Part shown: positions 15,945-24,528 of the stretch, piece after piece
Position numbering within the stretch: position 1 is the first letter of the stretch
How the letters are laid out: every line of letters starts with the position of its first letter
Source of the DNA: Alphaproteobacteria bacterium
GTDB lineage: Bacteria > Pseudomonadota > Alphaproteobacteria > SP197
Assembly: GCA_016869675.1 (NCBI GenBank)
Contig: VGDP01000001.1
Coordinates: 82,801 to 146,800, forward strand
Direction: 5' to 3'
Length of the DNA: 64,000 nucleotides
The notes under the pieces: model-generated
What the model was told of the DNA's origin: nothing
The model's database searches: none
What the model saw: the letters and a program-made list of their open reading frames with translations, nothing else
Program-made: the position numbers and the translations under genes

Positions 15945-17498
15945 ATGGCCGAGCGCCCGACCTACTACGTCACGACGCCGATCTACTACGTGAACGACAG
16001 CCCCCATCTGGGACATGCGTACACGACGATCGCGTGCGACGCCCTGGCCCGGTTCATGCGGCTCGATGGCTACGACGTCCGCTTCCTGACCGGCACCGAC
16101 GAGCACGGCCAGAAGGTCAAGAAGTCGGCCACCGCCGCCGGCAAGTCCCCGCAGGCCTTCACCGACGAGGTTTCGGAGCGGTTCCGCGCGCTGGGGCCGC
16201 TCCTCAATCTGAGCAACGACGATTTCATCCGCACCACCGAGCCGCGCCACACCAGCGGTGTGCAGGCGCTGTGGCGGACGCTCGTCGAACGCGGCGAGAT
16301 CTACCTGGGCACCTACGCCGGCTGGTACGCGGTGCGCGACGAAGCGTTCTACACCGAGAGCGAGCTTTCCCCCGGTCCCAACGGCTCGCGGCTGGCGCCC
16401 TCGGGCGCGCCGGTCGAATGGGTGGAGGAGCCGAGCTACTTCTTCCGCCTGTCGGCGTGGGGCGAACGGCTGCTGCGCCACTACGAGGAGCATCCGGACT
16501 TCGTGGCGCCCGACAGCCGGCGCAACGAGGTGATCGCCTTCGTCAAGGGCGGCCTGCAGGACCTTTCGGTCTCGCGCACGTCGTTCAGCTGGGGCATCCC
16601 GGTGCCCGGCGACCCGCGCCACGTCATGTACGTCTGGCTCGACGCCCTGACCAACTACATGACCGCCGTGGGCTACCCGGCGACCGACAGCGAACTCTAC
16701 GCCCGCTACTGGCCCGCCGACCTGCACATGGTCGGCAAGGACATCCTGCGCTTCCACACGGTCTACTGGCCGGCGTTCCTGATGGCAGCCGGGCTCGAGC
16801 CGCCGCGCCGCGTGTTCGCCCACGGCTGGTGGACGATGGAAGGCCAGAAGATGTCGAAGTCGCTCGGCAACGTCATCGACCCGCACGCCATGGTCGCGCG
16901 CTATGGGCTGGATCCGGTGCGCTTCTTCGTGCTGCGCGAGGTGCCGTTCGGCGCCGACGGCGATTTCTCGCACCGTGCCGTGGTCGGCCGGCTGAACGGC
17001 GACCTGGCCAATGATTTCGGCAACCTGGTGCAGCGCGTGCTCACCATGATCGGCAAGAACTGCGGCGCCCGGATGCCCGAGCCCGGCGCGCTCGCCGATG
17101 CCGACAAGGTGTTGCTGGGCGCGGCGTACGGCCTGCTGGAACGGCAGCGCGCGGCCTACAGGGTTCAGGCGTTTCACACCGCGCTGGCCGAGCTGTGGGA
17201 CGTGGTCGGCCGGTCCAACCGCTACGTGGACGAGCAGGCGCCCTGGGCGCTGCGCAAGACCGATCCGGCGCGCATGGCGATGGTGCTGTGGGTGCTGGCC
17301 GAGACGATCCGCCACCTGGCGATCCTGGCGCAGCCCGTGATTCCCGGCGCGGCCGGTGACGTACTGCGCCAGCTCGGCGTGGCCGACGATCGCCGGCGCT
17401 TCGCCGACCTGGGACCGAAAGGCGCGCTGGTCGCCGGGACGCCGTTGCCGGCGCCGGCGGCGGTGTTCCCGCGCTTCGTCGCCGAGGAGACCGCCTAA
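15945..17498 (+). CDS. metG: Methionine-tRNA ligase
   Basis: Class I aminoacyl-tRNA synthetase charging tRNA-Met, 517 residues. The HIGH-type motif is HLGH in NDSPHLGHAYTT (about 20) and the KMSKS motif is KMSKSLGNVI (about 302). There is no zinc-knuckle cysteine set in the connective peptide and no C-terminal EMAP/tRNA-binding domain, so this is the short form common in Alphaproteobacteria. The ATG at 15945 has GGAG about seven bases upstream. The stop overlaps the tatD ATG (TAATG). Confidence 0.97.
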   Translation: MAERPTYYVTTPIYYVNDSPHLGHAYTTIACDALARFMRLDGYDVRFLTGTDEHGQKVKKSATAAGKSPQAFTDEVSERFRALGPLLNLSNDDFIRTTEPRHTSGVQALWRTLVERGEIYLGTYAGWYAVRDEAFYTESELSPGPNGSRLAPSGAPVEWVEEPSYFFRLSAWGERLLRHYEEHPDFVAPDSRRNEVIAFVKGGLQDLSVSRTSFSWGIPVPGDPRHVMYVWLDALTNYMTAVGYPATDSELYARYWPADLHMVGKDILRFHTVYWPAFLMAAGLEPPRRVFAHGWWTMEGQKMSKSLGNVIDPHAMVARYGLDPVRFFVLREVPFGADGDFSHRAVVGRLNGDLANDFGNLVQRVLTMIGKNCGARMPEPGALADADKVLLGAAYGLLERQRAAYRVQAFHTALAELWDVVGRSNRYVDEQAPWALRKTDPARMAMVLWVLAETIRHLAILAQPVIPGAAGDVLRQLGVADDRRRFADLGPKGALVAGTPLPAPAAVFPRFVAEETA

Positions 17499-18280
17499 TG
17501 CTGGTGGACAGCCACTGCCATCTGGACTTCCCGCAGCTCGCGGGCGACCTGGAGGGCGTGCTGGCGCGCGCGCGCGACGCCGGCGTCGGCCTGTTCCAGA
17601 CCATCGGCACCCGCCTATCGACGTTTCCCAACGTGTGCGCCATCGCCGAGGCGCACGCGCCGGTCTACTGCTCGGTCGGTGTCCACCCGCACAATGTCGC
17701 GGACGAGCCGGTGACGCCCGAGACCCTGGTCGAGCGCGCCGGGCACGCCAAGGTGATCGGCCTCGGCGAAACGGGGCTTGACTACTACTACGACCACGCG
17801 CCGCGCGCGACGCAGCGCGCCGCGTTCGCCGCGCACATCCAAGCGGCGCGGGCCACCGGCCTGCCGTTGATCGTGCACAGCCGCGACGCCGACGACGACA
17901 CCGTCGATACGCTGGCCGCCGTAGGCCAGGGCGAGGCGAGGGGCGTGATCCACTGCTTCTCGTCGGACCGGGTCATGGCACGCCGCTGCCTCAATCTCGG
18001 CTTCGTCATCTCGTTCTCGGGTATCGTGACGTTCAGGAACGCCGAGGAGATGCGCGCGGTCGCCAGGATGGTGCCGCTCGACCGCATGCTGGTCGAGACC
18101 GACGCGCCGTACCTGGCGCCCGTGCCCATGCGCGGGCGGTCCAACGAGCCGGCGTTCGTCGCCCACACGGCGCGCGTGGTCGCCGAGCAGAAAGGCGTTG
18201 GTCCGGACGCCCTGGCGGAAGCGACGACCGCCACGTTTCTGAATCTTTTCACGAAGGCGCGGGCGCCCTCGTGCGCGTGA
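17498..18280 (+). CDS. tatD: TatD family metal-dependent hydrolase
   Basis: TIM-barrel metallohydrolase of 260 residues with 3'-5' exonuclease/DNase activity in characterised members. The metal-binding residues are in DSHCHLDFP near the N-terminus, GETGLDYYYDH (about 90), the HSRDADDDT region, HCFSS and ETDAPYLAP. It sits in the conserved tmk-holB-metG-tatD-metallohydrolase run. The last 10 bp overlap the start of the next gene. Confidence 0.95.
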   Translation: MLVDSHCHLDFPQLAGDLEGVLARARDAGVGLFQTIGTRLSTFPNVCAIAEAHAPVYCSVGVHPHNVADEPVTPETLVERAGHAKVIGLGETGLDYYYDHAPRATQRAAFAAHIQAARATGLPLIVHSRDADDDTVDTLAAVGQGEARGVIHCFSSDRVMARRCLNLGFVISFSGIVTFRNAEEMRAVARMVPLDRMLVETDAPYLAPVPMRGRSNEPAFVAHTARVVAEQKGVGPDALAEATTATFLNLFTKARAPSCA

Positions 18281-19044
18281 CGGTCCTGGGCTGCGGCGCC
18301 TCGGGCGGCGTGCCGCTCTTGGGCTGCGACTGCGCGGTATGCCATTCGCCGGACCCGCGCGACCGGCGTCGGCGGTCCTCGGTGCTGGTCGAGCAGGGCG
18401 CTACGCGGCTGTTGATCGATGCCTCGCCCGATCTGCGCGCCCAGTTGCTCGATGCCCAGGTCACGCGGATCGACGCGGTGCTGTTCAGTCACGCCCACGC
18501 CGATCACTGCCACGGCATCGACGACCTGCGCCTGATCTGCCGCGCCATGGACACGGCTGTGCCGGCCTACGGCGACGCCGAGACCCTGGCGGAGTTGGCG
18601 CGGCGCTTCGGCTACGCCTTCGAGGCCAAGACCACGAGCTGGTTCCGCCCGGCGCTGGAACCGCGCACGGTGAACGGGCCGTTTGCCGTCGCCGGCGCAA
18701 CCGTGCGGCCGTTCCCGCAAAACCACGGCCCGACGATGGTTACGTTGGGGTTCCGCATCGGGCCGTTCGCGTACTCGACCGACGTGAGCGACCTGGACGA
18801 TGACGCGTTCGCGGCCCTCGAGGGCGTCGAGACGTGGGTCGTCGACTGCCAGAGCATCGAGCCGAGCTACGTCCATTCCCATCTGGAGCGCGCGCTCGGC
18901 TGGATCGAGCGCGTACGTCCGCGGCGCGCCGTGCTGACCCACATGGGGCACGACTTCGCCTACGCGGCGCTGGCAAACCGTCTGCCCGAGGGCGTCGAAC
19001 CGGGCTACGATGGCCTGGAACTCGTCATGGAGGACGGGCGATGA
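18271..19044 (+). CDS. MBL-fold metallohydrolase, PhnP-like
   Basis: Metallo-beta-lactamase fold phosphodiesterase-type hydrolase of 257 residues. It has the family N-terminus VLGCGASGGVPLLGC and CDCAVCHSPDPRDRR, the zinc motif HAHADHCHGIDDL (about 72-84), FPQNHGPT and a late THMGHDFAY. PhnP, the nearest characterised relative, is a cyclic phosphate phosphodiesterase; the substrate of this standalone homologue downstream of tatD is unknown. The GTG at 18271 is used here; another GTG at 18277 would remove two residues. Its stop overlaps the following GFA gene (ATGA). Confidence 0.88.
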   Translation: MRVTVLGCGASGGVPLLGCDCAVCHSPDPRDRRRRSSVLVEQGATRLLIDASPDLRAQLLDAQVTRIDAVLFSHAHADHCHGIDDLRLICRAMDTAVPAYGDAETLAELARRFGYAFEAKTTSWFRPALEPRTVNGPFAVAGATVRPFPQNHGPTMVTLGFRIGPFAYSTDVSDLDDDAFAALEGVETWVVDCQSIEPSYVHSHLERALGWIERVRPRRAVLTHMGHDFAYAALANRLPEGVEPGYDGLELVMEDGR

Positions 19045-19508
19045 AACTCGAGGGCTCGTGCCATTGCGGCGCGGTTCACTTCACGGACGAGGCCGAGACG
19101 CCGTACGCGCCCTACATGCGCTGCTACTGCTCGGTCTGCCGCAAGACCGCCGGTGGGGGCGGCTACGCCATCAACCTGTTCGCCAAGGCCAAGACGCTCA
19201 AGGTCACCGGCAAGAACCACATCAGCGTCTACCGCGTGCGCGCCGACCGCGTCGCCCCTGAACCCGGCGAGCCGACGCCCAAGGGCAAGCTGAGCGAAGC
19301 CCGGCGCAGCTTCTGCCGCGACTGCGGCAGCACGCTGTGGGTCCACGATCCGCGTTGTCCCGACCTGCTGCATCCGTTCGCCTCGGCGATTGATACCCGG
19401 CTGCCCAAGCCAAGACGCCGCAAGTACATTTTCCTGGCCGACAAGGCGCCCTGGGTCGAAGTCCCGCCGGCCGGACCGCATGACCTGCATTTCAAGACGT
19501 ACCCGTGA
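19041..19508 (+). CDS. GFA (glutathione-dependent formaldehyde-activating)/CENP-V family zinc protein
   Basis: Protein of 155 residues with the GFA zinc-binding fold: SCHCGAV near the N-terminus, CYCSVCRKTAG at about 28-38 and SFCRDCGSTLW at about 90-100. The family prototype was proposed to speed S-hydroxymethylglutathione formation, but most members are uncharacterised. The ATG overlaps the stop of the PhnP-like gene, so the two are co-translated. A fragment resembling the C-terminal part of a second GFA-like protein lies near 52.3 kb. Confidence 0.85.
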   Translation: MKLEGSCHCGAVHFTDEAETPYAPYMRCYCSVCRKTAGGGGYAINLFAKAKTLKVTGKNHISVYRVRADRVAPEPGEPTPKGKLSEARRSFCRDCGSTLWVHDPRCPDLLHPFASAIDTRLPKPRRRKYIFLADKAPWVEVPPAGPHDLHFKTYP

Positions 19509-19560
19509 TGCTCGCGCGTGCCTTGGTCAAGATCGATCCTAATTTTCCATAATCAATATT

Positions 19561-20412
19561 ATGCGCTCACAACGAATGACCGAAATCCTGGACGAGCCCT
19601 GGGCCGACCCCGACCTTCGCGGCCAGATCGACCGCCTCCTCGCCATCATGGCGCGGCTGCGCGATCCCAAGTCCGGCTGCCCGTGGGATCGCGAGCAGTC
19701 CTTCGCCACCATCGCGCCCTACACCATCGAGGAAGCCTACGAGGTCGAGGACGCAATCCGCCGCGCCGACACCAAGGCGTTGGTTGACGAGCTGGGCGAC
19801 CTGCTGTTCCAAGTGGTGTTCCACGCGCGCATGGCCGAGGAAGCCGGCCAGTTCGACTTCGCGGACGTGGTCGCCGCCGTGTGCGACAAGATGATCCGAC
19901 GCCACCCTCATGTGTTCGGCGGGGCGCGCGTCGCCGATGCCGCGGCCCAGACCGAAGCCTGGGAGGCGCACAAGCGACGCGAACGTGGCGCGCGCGGCGC
20001 CCTGGCCGACGTGGCGCTTGGCCTGCCGGCGTTGATGCGCGCCCAGAAGCTGCAAGGTCGCGCCGCCCGCGTCGGCTTCGACTGGGACGACGCCGATCGT
20101 GTCGTCCTTAAACTCGACGAGGAACTGGGCGAGTTACGCGAAGCCCGCGCCAGCGGCGATGGTGATCGCGTCGAGGACGAGTTCGGCGATGTGCTCTTTA
20201 TTCTGGTCAACCTCGCGCGTCACTTGAAGATCGATGCCGAAGCAGCTCTACGACGGACTAATGCAAAGTTCACTTCTCGTTTCGTCTCCGTCGAGGCCGG
20301 GCTGGCGACCGAAGGGCGCAGCTTCGCCGACGCGAGCCTCGACGATATGGAGCGTCACTGGCAGGCGGCGAAGCAACGCGAACGCCCATCCAAGCAATCG
20401 GACAAGCCATGA
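19561..20412 (+). CDS. mazG: Nucleoside triphosphate pyrophosphohydrolase MazG
   Basis: Hydrolyses (d)NTPs to monophosphate and pyrophosphate, acting in nucleotide-pool housekeeping. 283 residues with two MazG domains: the first includes GCPWDREQSF, YTIEEAYEVEDAI and DELGDLLFQVVFHARM (ExxE...ExxD metal sites); the second includes VEDEFGDVLFILVNLARH. Two starts are possible: ATG 19561 and ATG 19576 (removing five residues). A CATAAT at 19548-19553 lies so close that 19561 would be nearly leaderless. It overlaps the next gene by four bases. Confidence 0.93.
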   Translation: MRSQRMTEILDEPWADPDLRGQIDRLLAIMARLRDPKSGCPWDREQSFATIAPYTIEEAYEVEDAIRRADTKALVDELGDLLFQVVFHARMAEEAGQFDFADVVAAVCDKMIRRHPHVFGGARVADAAAQTEAWEAHKRRERGARGALADVALGLPALMRAQKLQGRAARVGFDWDDADRVVLKLDEELGELREARASGDGDRVEDEFGDVLFILVNLARHLKIDAEAALRRTNAKFTSRFVSVEAGLATEGRSFADASLDDMERHWQAAKQRERPSKQSDKP

Positions 20413-22160
20413 CCGATACCGCACTCTCCAAGGGCCTGGCCCTGCAGCAGGCCAAGCACGACCAGCCGGCGTTCACGACCGTCCCAACCACGACGCCGAC
20501 GCGGGCCACGCTCAGCCGCGTGCTGTCGGACGTTATGGTGCCTATGCGCGACGGCGTGCGCCTGGCGACCGACGCCTACCTGCCCGAGGGCCCGGGCCCC
20601 TTCCCCGCCATCCTGACCCGCATGCCCTACGGCAAGACCGAGCCCTATTGCGCCATGCCCGCGATCGCCCGCCATTGGGTCGCCAAGGGCTACGCGGCCG
20701 TGGTCCAGGACGTGCGCGGCAAGTGGGGCTCGGAAGGCCGCTTCGAGGCCAACAAGATCGGCAACGAGATTCCCGACGGCACCGACACGATCGCCTGGAT
20801 CGCGGCGCAGCCGTGGAGCGACGGCCGAGTCGGCATGTGGGGCGAATCGTATTTCGGCTTCACCTCGTGGGCCGGTGCGGTCGGCGGCCACCCGGCGCTC
20901 ACGTGCATCGCGCCCGGCGACATCACCTTGGATCGCTTCCGCGGCACCTACCGCTATGGCGCGCTCCAACTCAACACCGTCGGCATGTGGGCGATCGGCA
21001 TGGCCGCGCGCACGTACCAGGGCATGGCGCACGTCGATACCTGGCACCTGCCCCTGGCCGAGATGGCCAACGCCGGCGGCGTGCCCAGCCCCTACTTCGA
21101 CGACGTGGTCGCCAACCCGACGCCCGGCCCGTTCTGGACCGAACGCAGCCTGCTCCAGGCGCTCGACCTGGTGCGCATCCCGGTGCTGCATTGGAGCGGC
21201 TGGTATGACAACTATCTGGGCCGCGTCATCGCCGACTGGCGGGACCTGCGCGCGCGCAACGCTCCGACACGGCACAACCACTTGTTCATCGGCCCGTGGG
21301 ACCACGAAGGCACGGCGGACGCCCTGCACCGCGTCGGCCTGCTGCCGGTTGACGCCGGCACCGGTGCCCACAAGTGGGACACGTTCCAGGCATTCTTCGA
21401 CCGCTACCTGATGGGCTTGGACAACGGCTTCGACCGCCGGGGTGCCGCCCACGTCTACACCATGGGTGCCGATCGCTGGATCGACCTGGAAAACTGGCCG
21501 CCGCCCGACGCCGTGGCCACCGACATCTTCCTGCACAGCGGCGGGCGGGCTAACGGGCTCGATGGCGATGGCACGCTCGATCGCGTCCGTCCCGGCGACG
21601 AACCACCGGACCGCTTCGTCTACGATCCGGCCGACCCGGTGGCCGACACGGTCGAGATTGACTGCTGGTCGCTCGCCGGCCAGATGGGCGACCGTCGGCC
21701 CATCGAACGGCGCGCCGACGTGCTGGTCTACACCTCGGCGCCGCTCGAGGCGGACCTCGAGGTCACCGGCCCCATCACGGCGACGCTGCACATCCAGTCG
21801 AGCGCGCCCGACACCGACTTCACCGTCGCCCTCGTGGACGTGTTCGAGAACCAGACGGCGCACCTGGTTCAGGACGGCATCTTGCGCGCCCGCTACCGCG
21901 AATCGCTCGAGGCGCCGAGCCTGCTGGAACCCGGTCGGCCGTACACGTTGACCGTGGACCTGTGGGCCACCAGCCACGTGTTCCGCAAGGGCCACTGGCT
22001 GCGCGTCGAGGTCTCGTCGAGCTGCTTCAACCGCTACGACCGCAACCCCAACACCGCCGACTTGTTCGGCCGCGCGCCGGCAGGCGTCAAGGCCACTCAG
22101 ACGATCCACCACGCCGCGGATCGCGCGTCGCGCATCACCCTGCCGGTCAGGCCTGGCTGA
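20409..22160 (+). CDS. CocE/NonD family alpha/beta hydrolase (X-Pro dipeptidyl-peptidase type)
   Basis: Serine hydrolase of 583 residues. The N-terminal alpha/beta-hydrolase domain begins about residue 37 with VMVPMRDGVRLATDAYLPEG. The nucleophile Ser is in MWGESYFGFTSW (about 145), the oxyanion Tyr in RMPYGKT, and the acid/base in HWSGWYDNYL and IGPWDHEG (about 300). The last 220 residues form the jelly-roll of X-Pro dipeptidyl-peptidase C-terminal domains. Substrates in the family range from cocaine esters to glutaryl-7-ACA; here it is unknown. No signal peptide is seen. The start is coupled to mazG (ATGA) and its 3' end overlaps the convergent hflX by 14 bp. Confidence 0.9.
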   Translation: MTDTALSKGLALQQAKHDQPAFTTVPTTTPTRATLSRVLSDVMVPMRDGVRLATDAYLPEGPGPFPAILTRMPYGKTEPYCAMPAIARHWVAKGYAAVVQDVRGKWGSEGRFEANKIGNEIPDGTDTIAWIAAQPWSDGRVGMWGESYFGFTSWAGAVGGHPALTCIAPGDITLDRFRGTYRYGALQLNTVGMWAIGMAARTYQGMAHVDTWHLPLAEMANAGGVPSPYFDDVVANPTPGPFWTERSLLQALDLVRIPVLHWSGWYDNYLGRVIADWRDLRARNAPTRHNHLFIGPWDHEGTADALHRVGLLPVDAGTGAHKWDTFQAFFDRYLMGLDNGFDRRGAAHVYTMGADRWIDLENWPPPDAVATDIFLHSGGRANGLDGDGTLDRVRPGDEPPDRFVYDPADPVADTVEIDCWSLAGQMGDRRPIERRADVLVYTSAPLEADLEVTGPITATLHIQSSAPDTDFTVALVDVFENQTAHLVQDGILRARYRESLEAPSLLEPGRPYTLTVDLWATSHVFRKGHWLRVEVSSSCFNRYDRNPNTADLFGRAPAGVKATQTIHHAADRASRITLPVRPG

Positions 22161-23502
22161 CCGCGCCGCCCGGCCAGCGTTCCTCGAAGCGCGCCAAGTC
22201 CTCGGGGTCGAGGCCGACGGTCAGGCGCACGCCGTCCTCGGCGTCCTCGCGCGCCATGACCTCGCCGTGGCGATAGAGCCAGTGGATCGCTTGGCCGGCA
22301 TCGAACGGCAGGACCAGATCAACGACCGTGCGGCCGTTGCGCAGGCGACGGTCGATGGTCGCGAGCAGATCGTCGCAGCCTTCTCCGGTCACCGCCGAGA
22401 TCGCGACCGTGTTGGGCTGGCGCGCCGTCGGGGCGCGCAGGCGAGCCCGCGCTTCGTCGTCCAGCCGATCGATCTTGTTCATCGCCTCGATCATCAGATC
22501 GCGATCGAGCACCGAACCCAGCCCCAGCTCGCGCAGGACCGCGTGCACGTCGGCGGCCTGGGCGTCGCTGTCCGCGTGACTGGCGTCACGCACGTGGATG
22601 ACCAAGTCGGCCTCGACGACCTCCTCGAGCGTGGCGCGGAACGCGGCGACGAGCTGCGTCGGCAGATCCGAGATGAACCCCACCGTGTCCGACAGGATGC
22701 AGCGTCGGCCCGAGGGCAGCACCAGGCTGCGCAGGGTCGGGTCCAGCGTCGCGAACAACTGGTCGTCGGCGAACACCGCGCCACCGGTCAGCCGGTTGAA
22801 CAGGGTCGACTTGCCGGCGTTGGTGTAGCCAACCAGAGCGATCACCGGATAGGGCACGCGTTGGCGGGCGCGGCGGTGCAGCGCACGCGTGCGCGCGACC
22901 TCGATCAGTTCGCGCTTGAGCCGCACCAGCCGCTCGTCGATCAGCCGCCTGTCTGCCTCGATCTGGGATTCGCCGGGCCCACCCAGGAAGCCGAAACCGC
23001 CGCGCTGACGTTCCAAGTGGGTCCACGAGCGCACCAGACGGCTCCGCTGGTAGCTGAGCGCCGCCATCTCCACCTGCAGCGACCCTTCGCGCGTACGCGC
23101 TCGGGCGCTGAAGATCTCGAGGATCAGGCCGGTGCGGTCGATCACCTTGGCCGACCACGCCATTTCCAGGTTCCGCTGCTGCACCGGCGTCAGCGGTGCG
23201 TCGACAACCACCAGGCCGATGCCCTGCTCGTCGCACAGCGTGGCGAGTTCGGTGACCTTGCCTTGGCCCAGCAGCGTCGCCGGGCGCGGCTCGCGCACCG
23301 TCACCACGCGCGCGGCGGCGATCTCCAGATCGATGGCGTGCGAGAGGCCCTGCGCCTCGTCGAGGCGGGCCTCGGCGCTGCGCGCGCCCTCGGGCCCGCG
23401 CGCCGGATGCACCACCAGCACACGGCGCGCCGAGCGCGCCGACGTGGGCTCGCGGCCCGCGGCCGCTACCTCAGTGTGCTTCTTCGCCTTCTTTGGCGGC
23501 AT
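22147..23502 (-). CDS. hflX: GTPase HflX
   Basis: Ribosome-associated GTPase of 451 residues that splits stalled or hibernating ribosomes in characterised bacteria. The N-terminal HflX domain contains GQGKVTEL and [13 protein letters not shown]; a central [14 protein letters not shown] linker precedes the G domain with GYTNAGKST (G1, about 215), DTVGF (G3) and NKID (G4). The ATG at 23502 lies inside the last 32 bp of hfq, so translation is coupled. hfq-hflX is a conserved pair across Proteobacteria. Confidence 0.97.
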   Translation of the reverse strand: MPPKKAKKHTEVAAAGREPTSARSARRVLVVHPARGPEGARSAEARLDEAQGLSHAIDLEIAAARVVTVREPRPATLLGQGKVTELATLCDEQGIGLVVVDAPLTPVQQRNLEMAWSAKVIDRTGLILEIFSARARTREGSLQVEMAALSYQRSRLVRSWTHLERQRGGFGFLGGPGESQIEADRRLIDERLVRLKRELIEVARTRALHRRARQRVPYPVIALVGYTNAGKSTLFNRLTGGAVFADDQLFATLDPTLRSLVLPSGRRCILSDTVGFISDLPTQLVAAFRATLEEVVEADLVIHVRDASHADSDAQAADVHAVLRELGLGSVLDRDLMIEAMNKIDRLDDEARARLRAPTARQPNTVAISAVTGEGCDDLLATIDRRLRNGRTVVDLVLPFDAGQAIHWLYRHGEVMAREDAEDGVRLTVGLDPEDLARFEERWPGGAVSQA

Positions 23503-23725
23503 CGAACAGCTGCACGGGCTGCGCCGGCATCACCGTGGAGATCGCGTGCTTGTACACAAGCTGCGCGTGACCGTCACGACGCAGCAGCACCGAAAAGTTG
23601 TCGAACCAGCTGATGATCCCTTGAAGCTTCACGCCGTTCACCAAGAAAATCGTCACCGGCATCTTGTTCTTGCGCACGTGGTTCAGAAACACGTCCTGTA
23701 CGTTCTGCGACTTCTCGACCGACAT
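23471..23725 (-). CDS. hfq: RNA chaperone Hfq
   Basis: Hexameric Sm-like RNA chaperone that pairs small RNAs with targets, 84 residues. It contains the Sm1 region [20 protein letters not shown] and an Sm2 motif of YKHAIST type. The first ATG at 23725 has a very strong GGGGAGGGGGG ribosome-binding site just upstream; the longer open frame to 23833 lacks homology. The C-terminal tail is short, as usual in Alphaproteobacteria. It overlaps hflX by 32 bp. Confidence 0.98.
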   Translation of the reverse strand: MSVEKSQNVQDVFLNHVRKNKMPVTIFLVNGVKLQGIISWFDNFSVLLRRDGHAQLVYKHAISTVMPAQPVQLFDAAKEGEEAH

Positions 23726-23832
23726 CGCGCCCCCCTCCCCTTCGCCTTGGACCCCGTCGTGCGCTGGGCGCGCCGGTGTCGTGGCGATTATGTTCCTGGC
23801 GCCGGACACCCCCGTCCCGGGCCGAAAAACCA

Positions 23833-24528
23833 CTATATAGGGATGCGGGCCGATTGTTCCACGCCGCCTTTGAGGGCGGCGACGTAATCGCGCAGGGCAT
23901 GGCAGTCGGCGAGACGCGGCACGACGGGACCCGCTACCGCATGAGCCGCCGCGTGGGCGGCCGGATCGTCGCCGACGAGCACCGGCATGAGCCCCGCTCG
24001 CTCGGCGCAGGCGAGATCAACCGTGCTGTCACCAACCAGCCACACGGCCTCGGATGCCGCCATGCCCAAGGCATCGAGCGCGGCGAACGCCGGCGCCGGG
24101 TCGGGCTTGTCGCGCGCCGCGTCGCCCGATCCGATTAGGCACGCGAAGCGCGCCGACCAGCCCACGTGCGCCGCCTCGGCGCGCAAACCATCGCCCAGCT
24201 TGTTGCTGACCACGGCGAGCGGCACGCCGAGCGCGGCGAAGGCGTCCAACAGCGCCTCGGCCCCGTCCAGCATGGCGATCGCCTCCAGATGGTTGGCGTA
24301 GTAGCGCGTGCGGTAGTCCGCCAGGGCCTCGCGCCAGCGCTCGCCGAACGCAACGGGGAAATGATCGCGCAGGGACTGCAGCCGGGCGCGGGTCTCGACC
24401 AGGTTCCAGGGTTCCACGCCGAACGCCCGCTGGGTGCCCACCAGGGCGGCGTGGATCGCGCCCCAACTGTCGATCAGCGTACCATCCCAGTCGAACAGGA
24501 CCGCGCTCGGCAGACGCGCGACCGTCAT
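23833..24528 (-). CDS. HAD family hydrolase (phosphoglycolate phosphatase-like)
   Basis: HAD-superfamily phosphatase of 231 residues with motif [12 protein letters not shown] (nucleophile D13, acid D15), motif II VVSNK, a lysine in RDKPDPAP and motif [12 protein letters not shown]. The helical cap between motifs I and II resembles Gph/PGP phosphatases, so phosphoglycolate is a plausible but unproven substrate. The ATG overlaps the stop of the D-amino-acid aminotransferase gene (ATGA). It is an extra member between trkA and hfq in this otherwise standard cluster. Confidence 0.88.
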   Translation of the reverse strand: MTVARLPSAVLFDWDGTLIDSWGAIHAALVGTQRAFGVEPWNLVETRARLQSLRDHFPVAFGERWREALADYRTRYYANHLEAIAMLDGAEALLDAFAALGVPLAVVSNKLGDGLRAEAAHVGWSARFACLIGSGDAARDKPDPAPAFAALDALGMAASEAVWLVGDSTVDLACAERAGLMPVLVGDDPAAHAAAHAVAGPVVPRLADCHALRDYVAALKGGVEQSARIPI

